This document shows positions 7,233 to 13,137 of a stretch of 64,000 nt of DNA, in pieces. Within the stretch, counting starts at the first letter, position 1; each line of letters opens with the position of its first letter. The translations under genes and the position numbers were made by a program. The notes under the pieces are model-generated. The model ran no database searches and was not told where the DNA came from. It saw only the letters and a list, made by a program, of their open reading frames with translations. Source of the stretch: Pandoraea anapnoica (GTDB lineage: Bacteria; Pseudomonadota; Gammaproteobacteria; Burkholderiales; Burkholderiaceae); assembly GCF_902459765.1 (NCBI RefSeq), contig NZ_CABPSP010000009.1, forward strand, positions 62,001 through 126,000. Direction: 5' to 3'.

Positions 7233-7492
7233 GCCAACGCCTCGACCTTCACTCGGTACAAGGTCACGCCGCGACGGACGGGCATCGTCACGATGTGACC
7301 AGCCGTTTCGAGCGCACGGATGGACTCACGAACCGCCGATTCCGACAGGCCGCAGTCACGCGCCAAGCGGCTGACCTTCGGCGACGATTCGCCGGTCGAC
7401 ATGACCGCGTGATGGCTCAGTGCCAACAGCACAATCTTCTCGGTGTGGCGCAGCTCGACGCCCCACGCTTGATGAACACGGTGTGCACTCAT
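7229..7492 (-). CDS. Winged-helix phage regulator
   Basis: 87 residues from the ATG overlapping the upstream stop. The sequence SPKVSRLARDCGLSESAVRE followed by SIRALETAGHIVTMPVRRG is a clear winged helix-turn-helix of GntR/Rep type, covering most of the protein. It overlaps the replication initiator start by ATGA and probably acts in replication or early control. A longer frame extends upstream but runs through neighbouring genes. Confidence 0.75.
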   Translation of the reverse strand: MSAHRVHQAWGVELRHTEKIVLLALSHHAVMSTGESSPKVSRLARDCGLSESAVRESIRALETAGHIVTMPVRRGVTLYRVKVEALA

Positions 7493-7641
7493 CGCGTCCT
7501 CCCGGCGATATAGAAGCCCAGCGCAAACGCGACGGCGGCGAAGAACTCCCACGAAGGAGCCGCTGCAATGCCGACGAGCTTCAGAAACGCGCCATATGCT
7601 GCTGCCAAAATGTAGGGCATGAGGTTGTGAAGGAGTTTCAT
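7489..7641 (-). CDS. Small membrane protein
   Basis: 50 residues beginning MKLLHNLMPYILAAAYGAF, with two short hydrophobic segments (about 8-24 and 31-45) and a positive C-terminal end (GRTR). A GAGGAG ribosome site precedes the ATG, fixing the start. Located mid-early-operon rather than next to lysis genes, so holin activity is not implied. Function unknown. Confidence 0.65.
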   Translation of the reverse strand: MKLLHNLMPYILAAAYGAFLKLVGIAAAPSWEFFAAVAFALGFYIAGRTR

Positions 7642-7649
7642 GGCGCTCC

Positions 7650-7898
7650 TCAGTGATCGCACGGCAGGCTGCCGTCTTTGTTGACTTGCGCGCCACACGA
7701 AATGCAGATCGAACGGCGCTCGGACCCGAGCTCTAGAACCAGATTGCCGGCGTGATCAAACGCCTGCATGCCATTCGCATTGAAGACGACCCTGCGCAAG
7801 GTCTTCGCCGATTCGTGGTCGCCCATGCAACTCAAAATCGTTGCCACACCGCACACGGCAAGATTGGCAATCTCCTGCTCAAAATCCGAGTTCGTCAT
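7650..7898 (-). CDS. Phage protein with C-terminal zinc knuckle-like motif
   Basis: 82 residues. The N-terminal half is helical (FEQEIANLAVCGVATIL) and the C-terminus reads CISCGAQVNKDGSLPCDH, a CxxC...CxH cluster suggesting one bound zinc. The start overlaps the stop of the CII-like gene (ATGA). No named family recognised. Confidence 0.7.
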   Translation of the reverse strand: MTNSDFEQEIANLAVCGVATILSCMGDHESAKTLRRVVFNANGMQAFDHAGNLVLELGSERRSICISCGAQVNKDGSLPCDH

Positions 7899-8335
7899 TC
7901 GGCCATGCCCTCCAAGCGCGCTGCGATGTTGAACAGCACTTGCGCATGCGCGAAGATCCGCCCCTTCACCCGAGCGACCTCCTGAAACTCGACGCGACCG
8001 TCTTCAAGCGTCTTCACGATTTCCTTACCAACCTCGCCGTGCGTCTCCCATGCCCGCGCCATCATCTCGACGATCGCCGAGTCACAGCACTCCGACAGAT
8101 GCGGGATCTTCACGATCGCGGATCCGCGTTCGGCTGCCCACGCCTCCAGCACGCGCTCATCGTTCGCAACGTCTGTTGCCTTCACGGCTTCGTTCAGGCT
8201 CAGGTGATGCGTCTGGTTATTCGGGTTAACCTTGTTTCGCAGGACGGCCGCCGACATCCCCAAGCGCGGCGCAAGCGACTCGCTGCCGCCGGGGTAGTCG
8301 TGAACCAGTGCGTGTGCCGCGTCAGTGATGTTCAT
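7895..8335 (-). CDS. Phage regulatory protein, CII/CP76 family
   Basis: 146 residues. The N-terminal domain (NITDAAHALVHDYPGGSESL, LGMSAAVLRNKVNPNNQTHH, LSLNEAVKATD) matches the Phage_CP76/CII regulatory family, with an HTH around residues 20-45. The C-terminal half is a long helical segment (EIVKTLEDGRVEFQEVARVK). In phages this protein controls the choice of lysogeny or early transcription. First gene of the long coupled minus-strand operon. Confidence 0.85.
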   Translation of the reverse strand: MNITDAAHALVHDYPGGSESLAPRLGMSAAVLRNKVNPNNQTHHLSLNEAVKATDVANDERVLEAWAAERGSAIVKIPHLSECCDSAIVEMMARAWETHGEVGKEIVKTLEDGRVEFQEVARVKGRIFAHAQVLFNIAARLEGMAE

Positions 8336-8476
8336 TTGCGTGTTCCTCGAACGTTTTTATTTGCTTCTCAGGCCGCTACGATGGCCTCATGAAAACCGCT
8401 ATATCTGGCGAGTCCCCCGACGGTGCTATGCTGGTCGCTCATCACTTCGTACAACACAACATCCATCGGGGTACTC

Positions 8477-8740
8477 ATGGACGATCCAAACTACGGAAAG
8501 AACATTCAGGCCTTCACGACCCTCGCGCTTGCGCATCAGGTCACCATCGCAGCATCAATGGCGCTGGCGGTTCGTGATATGCCCCACGGTAGAGATCTGC
8601 TCAATAGCTTCGAGAGGGATCTACTCTCCTCGTCAATTTGGCAACTTGGGAACAGCGACGCACCGGCGGAAGTGGGCGAGCTGTATCGCAAGGAGGTCGC
8701 GAAAATCTTCAGCCGCGCCCGCGCCAACAATGGGTGGTGA
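8477..8740 (+). CDS. Phage protein of unknown function, opposed to the early operon
   Basis: 87 residues starting MDDPNYGKNIQAFTTLALAH; mostly helical with acidic patches (RDLLNSFERDLLSSSIWQLG). The preceding bases carry only a weak GGGG ribosome site. It lies on the plus strand inside a region that must be crossed by leftward transcripts from the Cro promoter, so it may be a lysogeny-expressed accessory gene. No family recognised. Confidence 0.6.
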   Translation: MDDPNYGKNIQAFTTLALAHQVTIAASMALAVRDMPHGRDLLNSFERDLLSSSIWQLGNSDAPAEVGELYRKEVAKIFSRARANNGW

Positions 8741-8744
8741 TCTC

Positions 8745-8885
8745 TCAAACATCGATGTGATTTGCCGGGATATGGATCGAGATGCGGCCCATCTCTTCGG
8801 CAATAAACTTTGCTTCTTGGCCGGCCCGCAGATTCAATGCGGGCTGGATCAGCCACAGTACAAACCGCGCGTACAGTCGTTTCAT
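8745..8885 (-). CDS. Small phage protein (46 residues)
   Basis: Begins MKRLYARFVLWLIQPALNLR and ends GRISIHIPANHIDV: a short amphipathic N-terminus and a polar C-terminus. A GGAG ribosome site lies about 8 nt upstream of the ATG. It fits exactly between two plus-strand genes, in the direction of the leftward early operon. Too short for certain assignment. Confidence 0.5.
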   Translation of the reverse strand: MKRLYARFVLWLIQPALNLRAGQEAKFIAEEMGRISIHIPANHIDV

Positions 8886-8903
8886 TTCTTCGCTCCATCC
8901 GCC

Positions 8904-9209
8904 ATGAAGACCTCAGCACAAATCCGCGAGATTGCCGACGACATTGAAAAGATCGTTAGAGAAAACGACCTGGCCGTTGCCAACCCTTCCGCGATTCGCC
9001 AGCTTGAATTTCAATACGGGCTCATGCGAGCCCACTGCCACTACTGCGCCGAGAAAGCCGGAAAAATCGCAACGCTCGGCAAGACCTTCTACAGCGCGCG
9101 CAAACATCAAAAGCACCCGCGAGGCGCAGAAGGCGTACTGCGGGAAATGCATATGAACCTGGACTCCATCAGGTCGTGGGCAGAGGTCTGGGAAGACAAA
9201 GGCAACTGA
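8904..9209 (+). CDS. Phage protein of unknown function
   Basis: 101 residues starting MKTSAQIREIADDIEKIVRE; helical throughout, with CHYCAEKAGKIATLGKTFY and basic GKTFYSARKHQKHPRGAEG. The upstream frame contains no plausible protein, so this ATG is preferred. Convergent with the Cro-like gene (18-bp gap). May bind nucleic acid given the basic centre, but this is a guess. Confidence 0.6.
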   Translation: MKTSAQIREIADDIEKIVRENDLAVANPSAIRQLEFQYGLMRAHCHYCAEKAGKIATLGKTFYSARKHQKHPRGAEGVLREMHMNLDSIRSWAEVWEDKGN

Positions 9210-9226
9210 CCAATTCCACGCTCCGG

Positions 9227-9481
9227 TCATTTGCTCTCTCCAGTAGCGCCGCCCGCCAGCTCGCAAGGCATCTCGCATTTAGGGACCTCGCCTGCCGCGA
9301 TGCAGCGACGCTCGTACAGCAACTTCAGCGAGAGCGACAGGCGATACGACGGCCGCTTCTTTCCGAGGCGACCGCTTTGAATCTCGGAAATCGTGGGTTG
9401 CGAACAGGCCGCAGCGCGCGCGATATCCACTTGGCTCATGCCAAAGCGTTTCAGTTCGAGGGTGATGAATTGGAGATCCAT
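9227..9481 (-). CDS. Cro-like HTH repressor
   Basis: 84 residues from the ATG reading MDLQFITLELKRFGMSQVDI. The HTH (MSQVDIARAAACSQPTISEI) fills residues 15-35; the C-terminus has a Cys/Pro tail. It is transcribed divergently from the CI-like gene across a shared operator. Its promoter's -10 ends 8 bp before the ATG, so the message would be almost leaderless. Cro role is inferred from size, orientation toward the early operon and operator overlap. Confidence 0.82.
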   Translation of the reverse strand: MDLQFITLELKRFGMSQVDIARAAACSQPTISEIQSGRLGKKRPSYRLSLSLKLLYERRCIAAGEVPKCEMPCELAGGATGESK

Positions 9482-9488
9482 GCGCAGA

Positions 9489-9517
9489 AATATAGGTTTG
9501 CCGATGTTTAAAGTCAA
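9489..9517 (-). promoter_or_regulatory. Leftward early promoter of the Cro-like gene
   Basis: On the minus strand TTGACT, a 17-bp spacer and TATATT. Operator motifs overlap both the -35 end and the -10, as expected for repression by CI and/or Cro. Confidence 0.8.
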
Positions 9518-9530
9518 TAGGCAAACCGAT
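9492..9530. promoter_or_regulatory. CI/Cro operators between the divergent repressor genes
   Basis: Two sites with the pattern ATAGG-N4-CCGAT: ATAGGTTTGCCGAT at 9492-9505 and ATAGGCAAACCGAT at 9517-9530. The second recurs exactly, inverted, at 10833-10846. Confidence 0.75.
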
Positions 9531-9539
9531 GTTGGTTTG

Positions 9540-9554
9540 TATAAGAATGCCTAT
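9540..9554 (+). promoter_or_regulatory. Probable promoter -10 of the CI-like gene
   Basis: TATAAG at 9540-9545 followed by the ATG at 9555 with no ribosome site. The -35 region would coincide with the operator at 9517-9530. Likely a nearly leaderless repressor transcript like lambda cI from PRM. Confidence 0.5.
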
Positions 9555-9950
9555 ATGACTACTCTCAGCACATTCGGCCGACGTCTGCGCTACGCGCGAA
9601 AGGCGGCCGGACTCACCCAAAAAGAACTGGCGGACAAGGTCGGCCTAAAGCAAGCGACAATCTCCGAGCTCGAAACGGACGAGTATTCGGGATCCGCCAA
9701 GACTGCTGCGATGGCTGAGGTGCTGGGCGTAACAGCCCTCTGGTTGGCTGAAGGAAAAGGCAACCGCGATGGTAGTGCGCCAATGGTCGTGAATTACGAG
9801 GCGGCTATCGCGGCGGCCAGCGAGAGTGCGCGCAATCTCATAGATGCGATCTTGAGAGCCGATCTCGCCGGAGAACCTGAAACGACGTTTAACCTGATAC
9901 TTCGGATGATCCCTCAAGAAGACGAGCCGATTGGCAGACTGAATCCGTAG
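9555..9950 (+). CDS. CI-like phage repressor (short form, no peptidase domain)
   Basis: 131 residues. The N-terminal HTH_3 domain (FGRRLRYARKAAGLTQKELA, KVGLKQATISELETDEYSGS, AAMAEVLGVTALWLAEG) is typical of lambdoid repressors. The C-terminal about 55 residues are helical and acidic and lack the LexA/CI S24 autopeptidase (no Ser/Lys dyad region), so classical RecA-triggered self-cleavage is not expected. Induction must work differently; the LexA box nearby is one possibility. Ends by overlapping the convergent gene on the minus strand by 62 bp. Confidence 0.85.
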   Translation: MTTLSTFGRRLRYARKAAGLTQKELADKVGLKQATISELETDEYSGSAKTAAMAEVLGVTALWLAEGKGNRDGSAPMVVNYEAAIAAASESARNLIDAILRADLAGEPETTFNLILRMIPQEDEPIGRLNP

Positions 9951-10212
9951 CTTCCTCGGAGGGTTCTCTGCGCTGACCGCCGATAGGCTCTAACGCCCAA
10001 TCATCCGCAATCATCGAGCGCGCCACCACGAGATGACAGCGATCTTCACTCACTGAGAAGGCGGGGCCATCCAGCAAGTATACGAGCCACTCCGTGGACG
10101 AGTATGAGCGCCGAATGAATACCAGCCGGCCTTCCAGCAGTTCATTCCATGCTTTCTTGATTCGTGCTAAGTCCCCTGGCTTGCAGCGCAGCGCGGGTTG
10201 AGCCTGATGCAT
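9889..10212 (-). CDS. Phage protein beside an SOS box (unknown function)
   Basis: 107 residues starting MHQAQPALRCKPGDLARIKK, the N-terminal two thirds forming a compact beta-rich domain (RLVFIRRSYSSTEWLVYLLD, DRCHLVVARSMIADDWALEP). Its promoter region carries a perfect LexA box 24 bp upstream of the start. It converges on and overlaps the 3' end of the CI-like gene, so its induced transcript would be antisense to the repressor mRNA. Possible antirepression, by inference only. Confidence 0.65.
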   Translation of the reverse strand: MHQAQPALRCKPGDLARIKKAWNELLEGRLVFIRRSYSSTEWLVYLLDGPAFSVSEDRCHLVVARSMIADDWALEPIGGQRREPSEEATDSVCQSARLLEGSSEVSG

Positions 10213-10235
10213 CGTCGACGCCTCGGAGCATTTAT

Positions 10236-10255
10236 TACTGTTTATTTGTACAGTA
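10236..10255. promoter_or_regulatory. LexA (SOS) box between divergent phage genes
   Basis: TACTGTTTATTTGTACAGTA contains CTGT-N8-ACAG, the exact LexA operator consensus, within a 20-bp near-perfect palindrome. It lies between the start of the minus-strand gene at 10212 and the plus-strand HIRAN gene at 10325. Confidence 0.85.
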
Positions 10256-10324
10256 GTTTCTCCCGACGGGTTGAGTTGTGTCAACCACGTCGAGCATTGA
10301 AATCGAGGTTCAGTGGAGTGTTGC

Positions 10325-10762
10325 ATGTGGCAGTTCATTTTCTTGGCGTTCATCTTCGTCACGGTCGCGGCGTTCCTGAAACTCAACCAGAAGAGTCGAC
10401 GGCATGCGGAATTCGACGTTTCCAGCCGCTTAACCACAGGCAGCGACTTTCGATTTCCAATAGTTGGTGAGTCCTCCTATCAAGCAGCGCTTCGGCATGC
10501 GCTCGGCAATGAGGACGGCCCTCTCCCCGTGCTTCTCGTTCCAGAAGACAGCAATCCGCACGATCATCTAGCGGTGAGGGTGATGTATCGTGAAACGACC
10601 ATCGGTTATCTCTCGCGCCTAGACGCACGCGCTCTTCGAGGTGCGATAACGCGCATGGGCTTCAACTTCTCATCCGTCTCCTGCCTAGGGAAGCCATTCG
10701 GCGGAACGCCAGACAAGCCGACCATTGGTATCTGGCTGAACATCTCAATCCCCCAAGATTAA
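10325..10762 (+). CDS. Membrane-anchored HIRAN-domain protein
   Basis: 145 residues. A single N-terminal transmembrane helix (MWQFIFLAFIFVTVAAFL) is followed by a HIRAN domain (about 45-140): FPIVGESSYQAALRHAL, LLVPEDSNPHDHLAVRV, TIGYLSRLDARALRGAI. HIRAN domains bind single-stranded 3' DNA ends or damaged DNA in eukaryotic helicases and occur alone in bacteria and phages. A GTG four codons upstream is possible; the ATG has a GAG at the right spacing. The LexA box suggests damage induction. Confidence 0.8.
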   Translation: MWQFIFLAFIFVTVAAFLKLNQKSRRHAEFDVSSRLTTGSDFRFPIVGESSYQAALRHALGNEDGPLPVLLVPEDSNPHDHLAVRVMYRETTIGYLSRLDARALRGAITRMGFNFSSVSCLGKPFGGTPDKPTIGIWLNISIPQD

Positions 10763-10786
10763 CGACATAGCCGAGCGGAATGGTCC

Positions 10787-10817
10787 GAAAACCGATATTG
10801 GAAAAATATCGGTTTTC
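10787..10817. terminator. Perfect inverted repeat, terminator and/or operator
   Basis: 13-bp perfect arms (GAAAACCGATATT and its complement) around a GGAAA loop. A TTTTCC tail makes a weak intrinsic terminator for the HIRAN gene. The arm also carries AACCGAT, the half-site of the phage operators, and the repeat ends 3 bp before the -35 of the next promoter. Confidence 0.6.
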
Positions 10818-10820
10818 CTA

Positions 10821-10849
10821 TTGACACACATAATCGGTTTGCCTATATT
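10821..10849 (+). promoter_or_regulatory. Strong rightward promoter with embedded operator
   Basis: TTGACA, a 17-bp spacer and TATATT. The operator ATCGGTTTGCCTAT (10833-10846) lies across the spacer and -10, the same geometry as the Cro promoter at 9489-9517. It should be silenced by the phage repressor in the lysogen. Confidence 0.82.
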
Positions 10850-11176
10850 TCAATCCAACGCAGCACACATCGCTGCCCGCCCGCTGGTTGTGGCGCTCCT
10901 TAAAAACTCAGTTACCGATAGAACACGCCGATGGCGTCCGCACTTCGCGGGCGCGGCTAGGCGCAGGGCGGAACCCTCTACCCCTGAGACAAAGACCGGA
11001 GGCTATCCAAGCGCCGCCTGGCTGCTCACGTGGCTATAGAACGTCGATTGGATTGAAGAGATGCAGCGCCGCCGGGAGCCGACTCAGTCGGGTGTAGTCC
11101 GGGGCGCTGCGTCCAAATGCTGTATCTGAGGCGGCTTTCTTCCGAGAGCCGCGCCATATACACGAGGAGAGAAACC
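10850..11176 (+). other. Long structured untranslated leader
   Basis: No convincing gene in 327 bp between the rightward promoter and the next start. It contains a nested hairpin at about 11055-11106 (GCAGCGCC/GGCGCTGC outer stem, CCGG/CCGG middle, CCGACTCAGTCGG inner) and a GCGGCT/AGCCGC stem-loop just before the ribosome site. Confidence 0.5.
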
Positions 11177-11518
11177 ATGATTGAGCTGGCAGACCTGACA
11201 CGGCAAGAGAAGAGCTTTCTGCTCTATGCGGAGACGTGCTGCGTCGAATACGGCGGGCTGCTCGAAGGCTTGCGTATGAACGGCGATGACATGGCCGCCG
11301 GTCGGCGCTTCAAGGAACTGGGCATTATCAACTTCGGTCGCGTTCCGGCCGCCTTGCTCGGCACATTCAACGGCCGTGCCGCCTCGAATTGGGTGACGTT
11401 CACCGACGACGCTTGGCGCCTCGCTCATCTCGCACGCCGAGAGCGTGCGGCCAAACCTCATGCAGGTCGTAAGCGCGTCGATGACGAACTTGCCGAGCGG
11501 GCAGCAATTCCTTACTGA
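11177..11518 (+). CDS. Phage protein of unknown function
   Basis: 113 residues from MIELADLTRQEKSFLLYAET, preceded by a strong GAGGAGAG ribosome site. A winged-helix-like plan (helices, then NFGRVPAALLGTF and ASNWVTFTDDAWRLAHLARR) is plausible for the body, with a basic C-terminus. First coding gene after the operator-controlled promoter, so likely an early rightward regulator or accessory. No family recognised. Confidence 0.65.
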   Translation: MIELADLTRQEKSFLLYAETCCVEYGGLLEGLRMNGDDMAAGRRFKELGIINFGRVPAALLGTFNGRAASNWVTFTDDAWRLAHLARRERAAKPHAGRKRVDDELAERAAIPY

Positions 11519-11604
11519 CACCTCCCCGGCGAGGGAACGCCCCCGATGATGCAGGCGTGACGGTCGCCGGAGTGCGGCACCCTTTTACTCTCAAGGAGCA
11601 GCAG

Positions 11605-11838
11605 ATGGGCATCGAGGAAATGAAGGGCAAGGAGGGCCGAGAAAAGCACCTCGCGTCCCTGCCGAAGCTATCCGAAGCGGAATGGCTCGACCGTTGCGCA
11701 GCCCGCTTCCGCGAGCGCGGCGGCGTCGACTCGGCAAATGCGATCGCGATGGCGAAGGGCTGCCTCGAAATGCGCGACGGCTTCGAGGACGATCCGGAAG
11801 GTGCGGCCGACGAAGACATGTCCTATTGGAACACCTGA
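11605..11838 (+). CDS. Small acidic phage protein
   Basis: 77 residues starting MGIEEMKGKEGREKHLASLP, preceded by an AAGGAG ribosome site. The central region (EAEWLDRCAARFRERGGVDS) is helical and the C-terminus very acidic (GFEDDPEGAADEDMSYWNT). No family recognised. Cotranscribed with the preceding gene. Confidence 0.65.
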   Translation: MGIEEMKGKEGREKHLASLPKLSEAEWLDRCAARFRERGGVDSANAIAMAKGCLEMRDGFEDDPEGAADEDMSYWNT

Positions 11839-11844
11839 GTTTCA

Positions 11845-11950
11845 TGCCCGCTACTGCGGGCACCCTCAAGCGAGCAGATCCGACGGCGGCGCGGCGTCGA
11901 TACAAAGCCCGTAGTTTTGCAGGCATTCGGGTCTGCTCTCTTGAGGGTGA
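11845..11950 (+). ncRNA. Candidate structured RNA / long inverted repeat
   Basis: A GCCCGC-TACT-GCGGGC hairpin is followed by 18-nt arms at 11861-11878 and 11932-11949 that pair with one mismatch (CACCCTCAAG with CTTGAGGGTG, GAGCAGA with TCTGCTC). The 53-nt loop itself contains a CGACG/CGTCG stem. It lies in about 300 bp with no ORF, upstream of the tRNA gene; nothing else is seen between 11950 and 12135. Confidence 0.4.
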
Positions 11951-12135
11951 ATGCGCGAGTGCTGATCGCGCTAATCAGATGAGCGAGAACCTACCCGGTG
12001 TAGCGATACGACGCGGGTGTAGCGGCCGAGATGGGTATGGTTAGGTCGCACGGTAGGGTGTAAAACGAGGCGTCGTCACCAGCACGCCTATCGCCGTCAA
12101 GCCGGATATCAGCACCGGCCACTCTCTTCATTTTT

Positions 12136-12209
12136 GCGGGCTTGGCCGAGCGGTCAGGCACCAGCCTTCCAAGCTGAGTACACCGGTTCGATCCCGGTAG
12201 CCCGCTCCA
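12136..12209 (+). tRNA. Phage-borne tRNA-Gly (anticodon TCC)
   Basis: 74 nt with encoded CCA. Acceptor GCGGGCT/AGCCCGC, D arm around GGCCGAGCGGTCAGGC, anticodon loop CTTCCAA (TCC, reading GGA) on a CAGC/GCTG stem, T arm ACCGG-TTCGATC-CCGGT. It reads GGA, a rare glycine codon in such high-GC hosts, a common reason for phages to carry a tRNA. Confidence 0.93.
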
Positions 12210-12610
12210 ATCTCACTTTCAGATGCCCATTCTCTTGATTCTGCTGCCGCTCCTCTGGGCGCGGGCGGCGGCGTACCCGCGCCCTCCCCGCTCGACGCGG
12301 CGGCGCATTCGATCAACAACTAACCCTGCGGTGCCTATGGACTACGGCTAGCTGCGCTGAACGCGCCCACATTCGGTTTGGCTTCTGTGATTGAACCAGA
12401 ACTGCCGACGTGAAAGCCGGACGAAACGCGGCACGGGATATCAGTTGCCCGATGGCTGGAGGAGTGCCCACCCTCTTTACGCCAGATGACGGCGCCCAAA
12501 GACAAGAGCAGTAGAGCGAGCCTGACCGCTCACAGGCCCATGACGGACATGGTTAAAGCCGTAGCCCCGGTGTTCTGCCGGGGCTTTCCCACCTCTCTGG
12601 AGGAATTCCC
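12210..12610 (+). other. Intergenic region after tRNA-Gly
   Basis: No well-supported gene. It holds a 9-bp GC hairpin (GGGCGCGGG/CCCGCGCCC, about 12259-12286) inside a 42-codon frame beginning MPILLILLPLLWARAAA, which is not convincing as a protein. Another hairpin (AGCCCCGG/CCGGGGCT, 12563-12585, then TTT) looks like a terminator before the next small gene. Confidence 0.4.
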
Positions 12611-12727
12611 ATGTTTGCAGCAGAGATTCGCCAATTTCAGTTGGGCTGGAACGATGCCAGATGCGGCCGCCCCTGCCAATCCACTGATCTCGCTTACCGC
12701 ATCGGGTACGGCGACGCTACCCACTGA
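12611..12727 (+). CDS. Small phage protein (38 residues)
   Basis: Begins MFAAEIRQFQLGWNDARCGR and ends AYRIGYGDATH. A strong GGAGGAATT ribosome site precedes the ATG at good spacing, which is the main support. No family recognised. Followed 8 bp later by another small gene. Confidence 0.6.
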   Translation: MFAAEIRQFQLGWNDARCGRPCQSTDLAYRIGYGDATH

Positions 12728-12735
12728 GGCGCAGC

Positions 12736-12882
12736 ATGTTTCAGCGCCTCATCGTCGATCCCGTGAACGCCGTCTTCCTCCGCTACAACCAGTGGACGAT
12801 CTATCACAAGTGCGCGGCATGGGCATGCCACCTGTCTGCACTCGTCGGCGCGATCGTCGCGAAACTTGTTTTCGACGTATGA
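12736..12882 (+). CDS. Small phage protein with hydrophobic C-terminus (48 residues)
   Basis: Begins MFQRLIVDPVNAVFLRYNQW and ends in a hydrophobic helix ([18 protein letters not shown]), so it may be membrane-associated. Its stop overlaps the next gene's ATG (ATGA), supporting both. Confidence 0.6.
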   Translation: MFQRLIVDPVNAVFLRYNQWTIYHKCAAWACHLSALVGAIVAKLVFDV

Positions 12883-13103
12883 CCTCTGCCGCAAAGCGAG
12901 CTGCGGCCGCGCGAGCGTGGAAAGAGTTGCGCCCGCTCATGAATCACCGGCCGTCCCGGCTTCCTCCTCGTCCCGGCTCGCCACGTGTTCGCGAGGAATT
13001 CGAAGCCAGACAGGCACGCCGCGACGCTCTTGAGAAGCATGCGCCAATTCTGATTGCAGCCCTCGCCCACTTTATCAAGGCCAACGCTCAAGGTGACGAG
13101 TGA
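12879..13103 (+). CDS. Small basic phage protein
   Basis: 74 residues, very Arg/Ala-rich at the start ([20 protein letters not shown]) with a helical C-terminus ([20 protein letters not shown]). The ATG overlaps the preceding stop. The frame is open 130 codons further upstream, but that part covers the two small genes and the ribosome site, so it is not used. Unknown function. Confidence 0.6.
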   Translation: MTSAAKRAAAARAWKELRPLMNHRPSRLPPRPGSPRVREEFEARQARRDALEKHAPILIAALAHFIKANAQGDE

Positions 13104-13137
13104 GCGAAGCCCATCCACCAACGCAAGGAAACTGTCC

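Noticed and set aside
7489-7641. Small membrane protein as a holin
   Set aside because: It sits in the early replication operon, not beside endolysin or spanin genes, and has only short hydrophobic segments.
8325-8903. N-terminal extension of the 101-residue gene at 8904-9209
   Set aside because: The upstream frame runs through another plus-strand gene and a minus-strand ORF and has no protein-like sequence.
12223-12351. 42-codon ORF beginning with a hydrophobic segment after tRNA-Gly
   Set aside because: No ribosome site, covers a GC hairpin, and the second half is Arg-rich low complexity; not supported as a gene.
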